Shown: positions 4,760-12,906 of the stretch, piece by piece | Numbering within the stretch: position 1 is the first letter of the stretch | Layout of the letters: every line of letters starts with the position of its first letter | Assembly: GCA_934597725.1 (NCBI GenBank) | Contig: CAKTSK010000039.1 | Span: forward strand, 1-14,300 | DNA length: 14,300 nucleotides | Direction: 5' to 3' | DNA from: an uncultured Eubacteriales bacterium | GTDB lineage: Bacteria > Bacillota > Clostridia > Oscillospirales > Oscillospiraceae | The notes under the pieces: model-generated | What the model was told of the DNA's origin: nothing | Seen by the model: only the letters and a program-made list of their open reading frames with translations | The model's database searches: none | Made by a program: the position numbers and the translations under genes

Positions 4760-7402
4760 ATGGAACACAGTGTGTACACGGAACCCATCCAATCCCTGTT
4801 GGAGACCCTGGAGACCGACCCGGACCAGGGCCTGTCCTCCCAGGAGGGCCAGCGGCGGCTGGAGGAATACGGAGAAAACCGGCTGGAGGAGGGCAAGCAG
4901 GCCGGGCTGGTCCGCCAGGTGCTGGGACAGCTCAAGGACCCCATGATCCTGGTGCTGCTGGCCGCTGCGGCCCTCTCCTTTTTCGCCGGGGGCGGGCGGG
5001 ACTGGCTGGACGCGGCCATTATCCTGCTCATCGTCCTCTTCAACACCGTCATCTCGGTCTCCCAGGAGGACAACGCCCGCAAGGCTCTGGAAGCCCTGGG
5101 AAAGCTCACCGCCCCCCGGGCCAAGGTCCTCCGGGGCGGCCTGGAGAGCCGGGTGGAGAGCAGCCAGCTGGTCCCCGGGGACATCCTGCTGCTCCAGGCA
5201 GGGGACTATGTCCCTGCCGACGGCCGGGTGCTGTGGGAGGCAGGGCTGCAGACCGACGAGGCCGCCATGACCGGCGAGTCCCTGCCCGTCCACAAGCGGG
5301 CCGGCGGGGGCCTGCCCCCGGACACCCCTCTGGCCGAGCGGCGGAACATGGTCATCGGCGGCACCATGGTCACCGGGGGCCGGGGCAAGGTGGTGGTCAC
5401 GGCCACGGGCATGGACACGGAGATGGGCAAGATCGCCGGGCTGCTCTTAGGGCAGGACCGGGAGGAGACCCCGCTCCAGCGGCGCATGAGCGAGGTGTCC
5501 AAGGTCCTCTCCCTGCTCTGCCTGGGGGTGTGCGCGGTGATGTTCGGGGTGGGGATGCTCCAGCACCGGGACATCCTGGACCTCTTTCTCACGGCGGTGG
5601 CCCTGGCTGTGGCGGCCATCCCGGAGGGCCTGCCCGCCATTGTCACCATCGTGCTGGCCATGGGCGTGGGCCGCATGGCCAAACGGCACGCCATCATCAA
5701 ACGCCTGCCCGCCGTGGAGACCTTGGGCTGCGCCGGGGTCATCTGCTCGGACAAGACCGGGACCCTGACCAAGAACCAGATGACGGTGCTGGAGGTCTGG
5801 ACCCCCGCCCCCGGCCAGTCCCGCCAGGCCCTCACCCTGGGGACCCTGTGCAGCGACGCCACGGAAGGGCCGGGCGGCTACCTGGGCGACCCCACCGAGG
5901 CGGCCATCGCCCAGAAAGCCGCCTGGGACGGCCTGGACAAGGCCCGGCTGGACCGGGAGTTCCCCCGCCGGGGGGAGGCCCCTTTTGACCCGGTCCGCAA
6001 GCGCATGGCCACCTGCCACGACCGGCCGGAAGGGGGCGTGCTCATCGCCGTGAAGGGCGCGCCCGAGGCGGTGCTGGCCTGCTGCACCCAGGTGATGAGC
6101 CTCCAAGGCCCCCGGCCCCTCACCGAGGGGGACCGGCGGCGCATCCTGGACAGCAACCGGGAGCTGGCCGCCCAGGCCCTGCGGGTGCTGGCCGTGGCCC
6201 AGCGGGAGCAGAGCGCCCCGCCCCGGGCCATCGGCCCCCAGGAGCTGGAACAGGAGCTGACCTTCGTGGGCCTCATCGGCATGATGGACCCGCCCCGGGC
6301 CGAGGTCCGGGCCGCTGTGGACCGGTGCGCGGCGGCGGGGGTGCGGCCGGTGATGATCACCGGCGACCACAAGGACACCGCCGTGGCCGTGGCCCGGCAG
6401 CTGAACATCTACCGCCCGGGAGACAAGGCCATCGACGGGACGAGCCTGGACTTCCTGCCCCAGGAGACTTTGGAGGAGGAGATCGAGCAGTTCTCCGTCT
6501 ACGCCCGGGTGACCCCCGAGCACAAGACCCGCATCGTCCGGGCCTGGCAGAAGCGGGGGAAGGTGGTGGCCATGACCGGCGACGGCATCAACGACGCCCC
6601 GGCCCTCCAGGCCGCCGACATCGGCTGCGCCATGGGCAAGACCGGTACCGACGTGGCCAAAGGGGCGGCGGACATGATCCTCACCGACGACAACTTCGCC
6701 ACGGTGGTGGCGGCGGTGGAGCAGGGGCGGGGGATCTATGCCAACATCCGCAAGGCCATCCACTACCTGCTCTCCTGCAACATCGGGGAGATCCTGACCA
6801 TCTTCCTGGCCACGGTGCTGCCCTTTCCCCAGGCCCCCCTCAGCCCGGTGCAGCTGCTGTGGCTGAACCTGGTCACCGACTCCCTGCCCGCCCTGGCCCT
6901 GGGCATGGAGCCGGTGGAGGAGGACGTGATGGACCAGCCGCCCCGGGAAAAGCAGGAGGCGCTGTTCACCAAAGCCTTTTCCCGCCGCCTGGTGTGGCAG
7001 GGGTGTCTGGTGGGCGGCATCACCCTGCTGGCCTACGGCCTGGGCCTGCGGGCCGGGGAGGCGGTGGCCAACACCATGGCCTTTGCCACCCTCACCCTCA
7101 GCCAGCTCTTCCACGCCTTCGATGCCCGCAGCGAGGACACGTCCCTGCTCCGGCTGGGCGTGTTTTCCAACGCCGCCATGAACAAGGCTTTTTTGGCCGG
7201 GCTGCTGCTGCAAGGGGCGGTCCTGCTGGCCCCGCCCCTCCAGGGCGCGTTTTCGGTGGTGCCCCTGGCCCTGGGCCAGTGGGGGACCGTGCTGGGGCTG
7301 GCCCTCACGCCGCTGGTGGTGTGCGAGGCCGCCAAAGCCCTCCGCCGGACCCGGACCCAACACCCTGCCCCCGCGCGGGACAAGACGCCCGCTTACCGAT
7401 AA
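4760..7402 (+). CDS. Cation-translocating P-type ATPase, type IIA (calcium type)
   Basis: This is a membrane pump that exports a cation, probably Ca2+, at the cost of ATP. The 880-residue length fits type IIA enzymes. Seen motifs are TGES (171-174, actuator), PEGLP in M4 (Glu289), the phosphorylated Asp331 in DKTGTLT, KGAPE (from 432, nucleotide binding), TGD (534-536) and GDGINDAP (from 607). Ten membrane helices are visible: M1/M2 at about 60-102, M3/M4 at 246-300, M5/M6 at 665-715 and M7-M10 after 745. Asn674 and Glu677 in M5, and Asn703, Thr706 and Asp707 in M6, align with the calcium ligands of SERCA. The ATG at 4760 is preceded by AAAGG-type sequences at 4736-4749; earlier in-frame ATGs lack a signal and precede the cation ATPase N-terminal domain. 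Mg2+ or Mn2+ transport cannot be excluded. Confidence 0.95.
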   Translation: MEHSVYTEPIQSLLETLETDPDQGLSSQEGQRRLEEYGENRLEEGKQAGLVRQVLGQLKDPMILVLLAAAALSFFAGGGRDWLDAAIILLIVLFNTVISVSQEDNARKALEALGKLTAPRAKVLRGGLESRVESSQLVPGDILLLQAGDYVPADGRVLWEAGLQTDEAAMTGESLPVHKRAGGGLPPDTPLAERRNMVIGGTMVTGGRGKVVVTATGMDTEMGKIAGLLLGQDREETPLQRRMSEVSKVLSLLCLGVCAVMFGVGMLQHRDILDLFLTAVALAVAAIPEGLPAIVTIVLAMGVGRMAKRHAIIKRLPAVETLGCAGVICSDKTGTLTKNQMTVLEVWTPAPGQSRQALTLGTLCSDATEGPGGYLGDPTEAAIAQKAAWDGLDKARLDREFPRRGEAPFDPVRKRMATCHDRPEGGVLIAVKGAPEAVLACCTQVMSLQGPRPLTEGDRRRILDSNRELAAQALRVLAVAQREQSAPPRAIGPQELEQELTFVGLIGMMDPPRAEVRAAVDRCAAAGVRPVMITGDHKDTAVAVARQLNIYRPGDKAIDGTSLDFLPQETLEEEIEQFSVYARVTPEHKTRIVRAWQKRGKVVAMTGDGINDAPALQAADIGCAMGKTGTDVAKGAADMILTDDNFATVVAAVEQGRGIYANIRKAIHYLLSCNIGEILTIFLATVLPFPQAPLSPVQLLWLNLVTDSLPALALGMEPVEEDVMDQPPREKQEALFTKAFSRRLVWQGCLVGGITLLAYGLGLRAGEAVANTMAFATLTLSQLFHAFDARSEDTSLLRLGVFSNAAMNKAFLAGLLLQGAVLLAPPLQGAFSVVPLALGQWGTVLGLALTPLVVCEAAKALRRTRTQHPAPARDKTPAYR

Positions 7403-7420
7403 AGGGGTTTCTCCTGACCA

Positions 7421-7465
7421 ACAGCACCCCCAGCCGCAAGATGCGGCTGGGGGTGCTGTCGTTTT
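7421..7465 (+). terminator. Intrinsic terminator of the ATPase gene
   Basis: A perfect 18-bp stem (7421-7438 with 7442-7459) with a three-base loop is followed by CGTTTT. It lies between two convergent genes, so it may also slow transcription of the anti-sigma gene coming from the right, although no T-tract follows on the minus strand. Confidence 0.88.
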
Positions 7466-7471
7466 GGGGGG

Positions 7472-8503
7472 TCATTGCTTGGGCAGGGGGAGGGTCACGT
7501 CTCCGATGGTGACGCTTTCGATGGTGTTCAGGGGAATGAGCTTTTCGAAGCGGGAAACTCTGACGCAGGTGGTTTTTCCATCTTCATCGCCAATGGAAGA
7601 GGAGACGTTTCCGTTCAGGTCCATTACGGTGCCGTCGGTCAGTGTGATGGACAGAGGGACGGAGAGGGCCTGCTTGCCGGTGGGCATCTGGTCGTAGGGG
7701 GCAAAGGGGTCCGACTGGACATCGTTCTGCCAGTTGATGGTGGTGTCGAAAGAACTCTTTACAGTGACCGACAGGGGGGAGAGGGTCACTTCATCCAGGT
7801 AGAGAGCGTTTTCCCGCAGCTTGATCAGCTGATCGGCGGGCAGGGAGAGGGTATTGTTTTCGTATTGGAGCGGGAAGGTCAGTTCCCAAGGGCCTGCGGC
7901 GACCACTTCCCCGTTGTGAGGCTCCCCAAAGGAGAGGTCTCGGAAGGTTTTTGTCACTGTCTGCTTGACGATGCCGCTGGTCATGGTGGTCTCTTCGACA
8001 AACTGAATGGCTCCGTCGTTGGGGTCCAGATCATAGAAGTGCTGCGCGCCGTGGGCATCGGCAAAGAAGTAGGTCAAATAAGTTTCTTTCTCAGCATCGA
8101 CCAAGCCGGGGATGGACAGCGGGGTCCCGTCCTCGGCGGTGATGCGGTAGACGACATAACAGGTGTATTCGTCGCCGATGACAGCATCCACCGTGATGGT
8201 GTAACCGTCTGCGCTGGAGGAGACCCCCACGGCGGAACTCATGCGGTCGGCGGCATCCTGCTGGGCAGGGGAGGAGCCGAACAGGCTGGCAAAGATTTCT
8301 CCGGCGGGTTTCAGAGCATCGGTGGCGCTGGCGGTGCCCAACGAGAGGGCCAGCACCACCGCTGCGGCCAAGGCGATCAGGCGTTTTGGGGCACGCCTTT
8401 TTGCGGGTCGGTTCTGGCTGGCGATGAGCAGGGATTCTGTCAGGGCAGTTTTCTGCTCTGGCGTAAAGGACAGGTCTTTCATGGTGCTGCGATAGCTTTT
8501 CAT
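7472..8503 (-). CDS. Membrane-anchored anti-sigma factor (DUF4179-like)
   Basis: This probably holds the adjacent ECF sigma factor inactive at the membrane until an envelope signal releases it. The 343-residue protein has a short basic cytoplasmic part (1-40, ending RPAKRRAPKR), one membrane helix (about 41-59) and a large extracytoplasmic beta-rich region. That layout is typical of clostridial anti-sigma proteins with DUF4179-type regions; the domain name is my inference. Its ATG at 8503 overlaps the sigma stop as ATGA, so the two are translationally coupled. An internal ATG at 8482 is a possible alternative start. The sensor region has no motif that reveals its signal. Confidence 0.8.
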   Translation of the reverse strand: MKSYRSTMKDLSFTPEQKTALTESLLIASQNRPAKRRAPKRLIALAAAVVLALSLGTASATDALKPAGEIFASLFGSSPAQQDAADRMSSAVGVSSSADGYTITVDAVIGDEYTCYVVYRITAEDGTPLSIPGLVDAEKETYLTYFFADAHGAQHFYDLDPNDGAIQFVEETTMTSGIVKQTVTKTFRDLSFGEPHNGEVVAAGPWELTFPLQYENNTLSLPADQLIKLRENALYLDEVTLSPLSVTVKSSFDTTINWQNDVQSDPFAPYDQMPTGKQALSVPLSITLTDGTVMDLNGNVSSSIGDEDGKTTCVRVSRFEKLIPLNTIESVTIGDVTLPLPKQ

Positions 8504-8994
8504 AGGACACCCTCACTTTCCAATAACGGCTTGAGCTGCTCCCGCCCCCGGCGGAGCTGGGTGCTCACTGTGGTCCGGGGACAGCCCAGCAGGCGGGCGA
8601 TCTCCTGGGCGGAATAGCCCTCGAAGTAGTACAGATAGATCACCAGCCGATACTTGGGGGGCAGCAGGTTCACGGCGGCCAGCAGGCTCCCGTCCTCGGC
8701 TTCCGGGGCGGGCACGGCGGCGGCGGCCTCCATGGGGGCGGTGGTTTTGCGCCAGTGGCTTTTTAACAGGTCCTTGCAGGTGTTGACGGTGGTGCGGATG
8801 ATCCAGGCTTTTTCGTGGTCCGGGCCGGCAAAGGCCGGGGCCCGTTCCAGCAGCTTGAGGAACACCGTCTGGCACACATCCTGGGCGTCCTGGGTGTGGC
8901 TGAGGTAGGTGTAGCTCAGGCGGAGGATCAGGTCGGCATAGGTCTCCACCAGGCGTTCGGCTTCCCGTGCATCCAGGGGCGGCCTCATGTCCAT
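8500..8994 (-). CDS. ECF-family RNA polymerase sigma factor
   Basis: This 164-residue protein directs RNA polymerase to stress-type promoters. Region 2 spans about 10-80, including the pattern LSYTYLSHTQDAQDVCQTVF and the promoter-melting segment around HEKAWIIRTTVNTCKD. After an Ala/Pro-rich linker, region 4 (about 104-155) has LLPPKYRLVIYLYYFEGYS followed by the helix-turn-helix EIARLLGCPRTTVSTQLRRGREQLK. The sequence reads GTG-ATG-GAC-ATG; I chose the ATG at 8994, with AAGGA four bases upstream, but the ATG at 8988 is equally plausible. It precedes and overlaps its anti-sigma gene, and an ECF-type promoter lies 44 bases upstream, so it probably activates its own operon. Confidence 0.93.
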   Translation of the reverse strand: MDMRPPLDAREAERLVETYADLILRLSYTYLSHTQDAQDVCQTVFLKLLERAPAFAGPDHEKAWIIRTTVNTCKDLLKSHWRKTTAPMEAAAAVPAPEAEDGSLLAAVNLLPPKYRLVIYLYYFEGYSAQEIARLLGCPRTTVSTQLRRGREQLKPLLESEGVL

Positions 8995-9037
8995 CACTTC
9001 CTTCCGGGGTAGTCTGGAAAGATCTTTCTACTAATAA

Positions 9038-9064
9038 AACGATCCAGAGGGGCAAAATGTTTCA
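9038..9064 (-). promoter_or_regulatory. ECF-type promoter of the sigma/anti-sigma operon
   Basis: On the minus strand TGAAAC (9059-9064), a 17-base spacer and CGTT (9038-9041) match the known ECF consensus TGAAAC-N16/17-CGT. The -10 is 43 bases before the chosen sigma start. The position directly upstream of an ECF gene suggests autoregulation, as in other ECF systems. Confidence 0.72.
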
Positions 9065-9072
9065 CCACGGCG

Positions 9073-9107
9073 AAAAAAATAAGCTGCCGCCTCAGAGAGA
9101 CGGCAGC
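9073..9107 (-). terminator. Intrinsic terminator of the SLH-domain gene
   Basis: On the minus strand a 7-bp stem (GCTGCCG, 9083-9089 with 9101-9107), extended inside by CTC/GAG after one mismatch, is followed by TTATTTTTTT. It lies just after the stop codon at 9119 and just before the ECF promoter, separating the two units. Confidence 0.82.
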
Positions 9108-9118
9108 CTGCGGGGAAC

Positions 9119-10144
9119 TCATTCCTCGGCATAGTCCAGATAGTAGTTGTCGTTGAAGCTCCCCTGGACCGAGATGCCGTCGGCCCGGGTGGCGGTGTAG
9201 GTGAAGGCGAAGTTGAGCAGGGGATAGGTCGTGCCGTTGGCATCGGTGTAGAACTCTTTGGCGGCGGCTTTGGCGGCGGCTTCGTCGTAGCTGATCTCGA
9301 TGTACCCGAAGCCCCCCTCGTCCCGGCCGATGGAGGCCAGATAGGCCGAGACCTCCTCGGGGGTGTTCACCTGGAGGGTCTGGCAGGACAGGCCGTTGAT
9401 GGTCACCTTGTTCAGGGTGAAGGAGGTGAAGGACGCCGGACTGCCTTCCACGGGATAGAACAGGAAGGAGGCAAAGTTTTCGTCAAACACCAGGGGGGCG
9501 TAGTCCCACACCACGGCCTCGCTGCCGTCCAGCGCGCCGGTGTCCAGCAGGAAGGCCAGCAGGGTCTGGTCCGAGCCTTTCAGCGGGGCATAGAGGGCGT
9601 CGGCCGCGATGGCGGCGGCATCGGCCCGGAGGAAGCTGGTGGTCTGGGCGTTGTACTGGCCGCTGGTGATTTGCAGCCGGTCGGTGAGGACCCAGGGGGC
9701 GGTCCAGGAGAAGTCGGTGCCGTCGGCGTAGCCCATGGCCCGCAGCAGGAAGGTGAGGAACTGGGCGGCGGAGACGGTGGAGGAGGAGCCGAAGCGGTCA
9801 TGCTCCACGCCGTTGGTGTAGCCGTTGTTGTAGGCGTAGCCCACATAGGGCGCGGCCCAGTCCGGCACGTCGGTGAAGGGGGTGTTCCAGGTCTTGTTCT
9901 GGGCCTCGTGCTCCTTGCCCATGAGGCGGACCAGGATGGTCACGGCCTCGGCCCGGGTGGGGGCGCGGTCCAGGGCGAAGCGGGGGGAGCCGTCGGGGTT
10001 GGTGCCGGCGCCCTGGAACAGGCCCAGCTGATAGAGCAGGACAGCGTCCGGCTGGGCTTGTTCCGGGGTGACGGCCAGGGCGGGGACAGCCATGGTCAGT
10101 GCCAGGGTCAGGGCCAGAAAGAGGGAGCGTATCTTTTGCTTCAT
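9119..10144 (-). CDS. Exported S-layer homology (SLH) domain protein
   Basis: This is predicted to be secreted and held at the cell wall. The ATG at 10144, with AAAGGA upstream, opens a clear signal peptide (MKQKIRS, hydrophobic core, cleavage after ALA at about residue 24). A longer TTG-initiated version would add 13 non-signal residues and is not favoured. SLH-like repeats cover about 30-145: the first around LYQLGLFQGAGTNPDGSPRF and PTRAEAVTILVRLMGK, the second around FTDVPDWAAPYVGYAYNNGY and SAAQFLTFLLRAMGY. The C-terminal half (150-341) is unique and has no recognised domain. Only about two repeats are evident where three usually bind wall polymers, so anchoring may be weak or need partners. 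It has its own sigma-A promoter and terminator, upstream of the ECF operon. Confidence 0.85.
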   Translation of the reverse strand: MKQKIRSLFLALTLALTMAVPALAVTPEQAQPDAVLLYQLGLFQGAGTNPDGSPRFALDRAPTRAEAVTILVRLMGKEHEAQNKTWNTPFTDVPDWAAPYVGYAYNNGYTNGVEHDRFGSSSTVSAAQFLTFLLRAMGYADGTDFSWTAPWVLTDRLQITSGQYNAQTTSFLRADAAAIAADALYAPLKGSDQTLLAFLLDTGALDGSEAVVWDYAPLVFDENFASFLFYPVEGSPASFTSFTLNKVTINGLSCQTLQVNTPEEVSAYLASIGRDEGGFGYIEISYDEAAAKAAAKEFYTDANGTTYPLLNFAFTYTATRADGISVQGSFNDNYYLDYAEE

Positions 10145-10206
10145 GGTCGATCCTTTCTTGGGGCAACCCCATCTGCGGGGCAAATTCTTAAGGAAAAATT
10201 AAGGGT

Positions 10207-10235
10207 ATTTTATCATAAAACCGCGCATTGTGCAA
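10207..10235 (-). promoter_or_regulatory. Sigma-A promoter of the SLH-domain gene
   Basis: On the minus strand TTGCAC (10230-10235), a 17-base spacer and TAAAAT (10207-10212) form a good vegetative promoter. The predicted leader is about 55 bases and contains a direct repeat of CCTTAA. Confidence 0.78.
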
Positions 10236-10309
10236 GTTGGCGCGCCGGAGGCTGCGCGGCGCGGAGGGGCAGGCCGGGGGAGAGACCGGCCCAAGCCGGG
10301 CCGCAGGAC

Positions 10310-10339
10310 GGATATTTTGGCGGCGAGCGGCCCATACTA
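10310..10339 (+). promoter_or_regulatory. Sigma-G-like forespore promoter of the ger operon
   Basis: GGATA (10310-10314), an 18-base spacer and CATACTA (10333-10339) fit the known Bacillus sigma-G pattern (G-ATR, N17-18, CATNNTA). It lies 33 bases upstream of the gerA start and no good sigma-A promoter is present. Germination receptor genes are typically transcribed by sigma-G in the forespore, which agrees. Confidence 0.7.
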
Positions 10340-10372
10340 TCCCCAACATGACCAGGGAAAGGAGGGGGCGCC

Positions 10373-11890
10373 ATGGGTTGGTTTGGCCCCAAGGAGACGG
10401 GGGACCCGCCCCACCCCAGACAGGAGCCTCGGTTTGCGGGGGAATTGACGGCGGACTATCTCCGCTTTCTGTTCCGGGACTGCGCGGACTTCGGCGAGCG
10501 GACGGTGCTCATCGGCGGGGACCCGGACAAACGGACCACCGTCTTTTTCATCAACGGCCAGGTGCGGAACGAGCGGATGAACGACTACATCCTCCGCCCG
10601 CTGGCCACCAGCCCGCTGCTGCGGGAGGCCTCGCCTGAGGCGGCGTTTCGGATGATGGTGGAGGGCATCGTCTACACCCAGCTGGTGCAGGTGTGCGACA
10701 CCACGGACCAGGCGGTGTTCGCCCTCATCAACGGCAGCGTGGTCTTTGCCTTTCCCGGCCAGGGGAAGATGATCGCTTACTTTGCTGCCACCGAGGAGAA
10801 GCGGGCGGTGAGCCCGCCCAACAACGAGCCGTCGCTGAAAGGGGCCAGGGATTCCTTTGTGGAGTCCCTGCGGACCAACACCTCCCTGGTCCGCCGCCGC
10901 CTGCGGGCGCCGGAGCTGAAGATCGCCGAGGTTTTTGTGGGGCGGCAGAGCGTGACGCCGGTGGACATCCTCTATTTACAGGGGACCACCAACCCCGACC
11001 TGGTGCGCCAGGTGAAGGAGCGCATCGCCGCCATCGACACGGACGAGATGTTCCAGACCGCCGCCCTGGAGGAGCTGATCGCGGACAAAGTGGACACCCC
11101 CTTCCCTCTGCTGGCCTACACCGAGCGGCCCGACCGGTTCTGCGCGGGGCTGGTGGAGGGCCGGGTGGGGGTCTTTGTAGACGGCATCCCGCTGGGCTAT
11201 CTGCTGCCGGGAACGGTGGGGCAGTTTTTCAAGACGGGGCAGGACCGTGCCCAGAACTGGGTGGCGGCGTCCTTCCTGTCGGTCCTGCGGTATCTGTGTA
11301 TGCTGGGGTCCCTCTTTCTGCCGGCCTGGTATGTGGCGGCGGTGAACTTTCACCCGGAGATGATCCCGGCCCGGCTGGCCTGGTCCATTGCCGAGGCCAA
11401 GGCCAACGTCCCCTTCTCCACGGTGTTCGAGGTGCTGATCATGCTGCTGGCCTTTGAGGCGGTCCAGGAGGCGGGGCTGCGCTTGCCGGGACCCATCGGG
11501 CAGACGGCCTCCATTCTGGGCGGCCTGGTGGTAGGCTCGGCGGCGGTGGAGGCGGCCATCGTCTCGCCGGTGGTCCTCATCGTGGTGGCCATGGCGGGCA
11601 TTGCCGGGTACACGGTGCCCAGCCAGGAGTTTTCCGCCGCCCTGCGGATCTGGCGCTTTGGGCTGGCCATTGCCGCCAGTCTGGGGGGCCTGTTTGCGGT
11701 CACGGCCCTGGCGGCGGTGCTGGTGGGGCGGCTGGCCCGGATGGAGAGCTTTGGCGTGCCCTATCTGACGCCCTTTGCGGCGGCAGGCGGGGAGCGGGCC
11801 CGGGGCCATGGGGTCATCCGCTGGCCGGTCCACTGGGTCAAGTTCCGGGAGACCGCCCTGCGGACGGAGAACCAAAGGAGGCAGGGATGA
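10373..11890 (+). CDS. gerA: Spore germination receptor A subunit (GerA family)
   Basis: This is one subunit of the inner spore membrane complex that senses nutrients and starts germination. The 505-residue length is typical. An N-terminal soluble domain (about 1-290) contains LRTNTSLVRRRL near 165-175 and LKIAEVFVGRQSVTPVDILYLQG. The membrane part begins at Trp296 and contains EAVQEAGLRLPGPIGQTASILGG and AAIVSPVVLIVVA, a strongly conserved core of the family, then YTVPSQEF at 413, and ends in a soluble tail. The ATG at 10373 has an excellent ribosome binding site (AAAGGAGGGGG). It is the first gene of a three-gene operon and overlaps gerC by four bases. SpoVAF is a related family, but the gerC and gerB neighbours favour a germinant receptor. 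Confidence 0.95.
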   Translation: MGWFGPKETGDPPHPRQEPRFAGELTADYLRFLFRDCADFGERTVLIGGDPDKRTTVFFINGQVRNERMNDYILRPLATSPLLREASPEAAFRMMVEGIVYTQLVQVCDTTDQAVFALINGSVVFAFPGQGKMIAYFAATEEKRAVSPPNNEPSLKGARDSFVESLRTNTSLVRRRLRAPELKIAEVFVGRQSVTPVDILYLQGTTNPDLVRQVKERIAAIDTDEMFQTAALEELIADKVDTPFPLLAYTERPDRFCAGLVEGRVGVFVDGIPLGYLLPGTVGQFFKTGQDRAQNWVAASFLSVLRYLCMLGSLFLPAWYVAAVNFHPEMIPARLAWSIAEAKANVPFSTVFEVLIMLLAFEAVQEAGLRLPGPIGQTASILGGLVVGSAAVEAAIVSPVVLIVVAMAGIAGYTVPSQEFSAALRIWRFGLAIAASLGGLFAVTALAAVLVGRLARMESFGVPYLTPFAAAGGERARGHGVIRWPVHWVKFRETALRTENQRRQG

Positions 11891-12906
11891 GAGGACGATG
11901 GAGGTGGCTGCTGCTGCCGCCGCTGGTGCTGTTGTCCGGCTGCGCCGGCACGCCCCAGAGCCGGGAGGCAGGCCCCACGACGGTGGTGAGCGTGCTGGGG
12001 GCCGAGGTGGACCGGGGCGGTCTGCGTCTGTGGGCCGCTGCCGAGGGCCGGGGCGGGGAGCCTCCCTTTGTGGGGGACAGCCGGGGCGCTGCGCCGGCGG
12101 CGGCGGTGGAAGAACTGACCAACCGGGGAGAACAGGTGGTGAGCTGCGCCCATGTGGAGCATTGGCTGCTCTCTCCCACGGCGGCGGAGCGGCTGCCTGA
12201 GCTGCTCAGCTATGCCTTTCAGGAGCCGCAGCAGAGCACGGAGACCCAGTTGTGGGTGGTCCGGGATCTTCAGGAGAGCTTTTCGGCAGAGGGGGACCTG
12301 GCCAAGCGCATGACGGTCCTGAAAGCCCAGGGGAAGCACCGGCAGGGCTTTTGTCCCGTGACCCTGCGGCAGGCCGCTGCCGCCCTGGCCCAGGGAAAGC
12401 CGCTGCTGCTGCCTGCCCTGCGGACGGGGGAAGGCGGGGTGGCCTTTGACGGCTTTGCCCTCTATCAGGGCGGCAGGATCTGCGCCTGGCTCACCGGACA
12501 GCAGGCCCTGGGTGCGGCGCTGCTGCGGGGGGACCGAATCCACTGGACCGCCGGCGGGACGGGGACGGCCCTGCTCCTGCAAAGCACCGGCTGTCGGGTG
12601 GAGCCAAGATGGGCGGGGAAGACCCTGGCGGGGCTGTCGCTCCGGTGCCGGGTGGAGGGCGTTCCCACCGGCGGCTGGGCCGGGGACGGCCAGGAGACCG
12701 CCGACCTGGAGCAGGAGACCGCCCGGGCGATGGGCCAGGCCCTGCGGACGTTTCAGCAGGCGGGGTGGGACGGCGCGGACCTGTTGGGGCGCGCGGGACT
12801 GGCGCAGCCGCTGTGCTGGGACCGGCTGCACGGGCAGTGGCGGGAGGCGTTTCCCGAACTGCCGGTGGAGATCGCCGTGGGCGTGACGGTGCTGTCCCAC
12901 CGATGA
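11887..12906 (+). CDS. gerC: Spore germination receptor C subunit lipoprotein (GerC family)
   Basis: This is the lipid-anchored subunit of the germination receptor, on the outer face of the inner spore membrane. The start ATG overlaps the gerA stop as ATGA, showing translational coupling. The N-terminus is a lipoprotein signal peptide (RGRWRW, hydrophobic LLLPPLVLL, lipobox LLSGC) with Cys19 lipidated. Beyond that the family is recognised mainly from context and layout: the VVSVLGAEVDRGGLRLW start resembles the VTAIGID segment of GerC, and a C-terminal helix bears ETARAMGQALRTFQQAGWDGADLLG, as in GerC. At 339 residues it is shorter than typical GerC (about 370-400). Confidence 0.85.
   Translation: MRGRWRWLLLPPLVLLSGCAGTPQSREAGPTTVVSVLGAEVDRGGLRLWAAAEGRGGEPPFVGDSRGAAPAAAVEELTNRGEQVVSCAHVEHWLLSPTAAERLPELLSYAFQEPQQSTETQLWVVRDLQESFSAEGDLAKRMTVLKAQGKHRQGFCPVTLRQAAAALAQGKPLLLPALRTGEGGVAFDGFALYQGGRICAWLTGQQALGAALLRGDRIHWTAGGTGTALLLQSTGCRVEPRWAGKTLAGLSLRCRVEGVPTGGWAGDGQETADLEQETARAMGQALRTFQQAGWDGADLLGRAGLAQPLCWDRLHGQWREAFPELPVEIAVGVTVLSHR

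Noticed and set aside
5447..7363. 638-codon open frame antisense to the ATPase
   Set aside because: It is a mirror of GC-rich third positions, with a biased Gly/His/Gln/Pro composition and no recognisable domain.
10145..10183. TTG start extending the SLH protein by 13 residues
   Set aside because: The ATG at 10144 has a proper ribosome binding site and opens a standard signal peptide.
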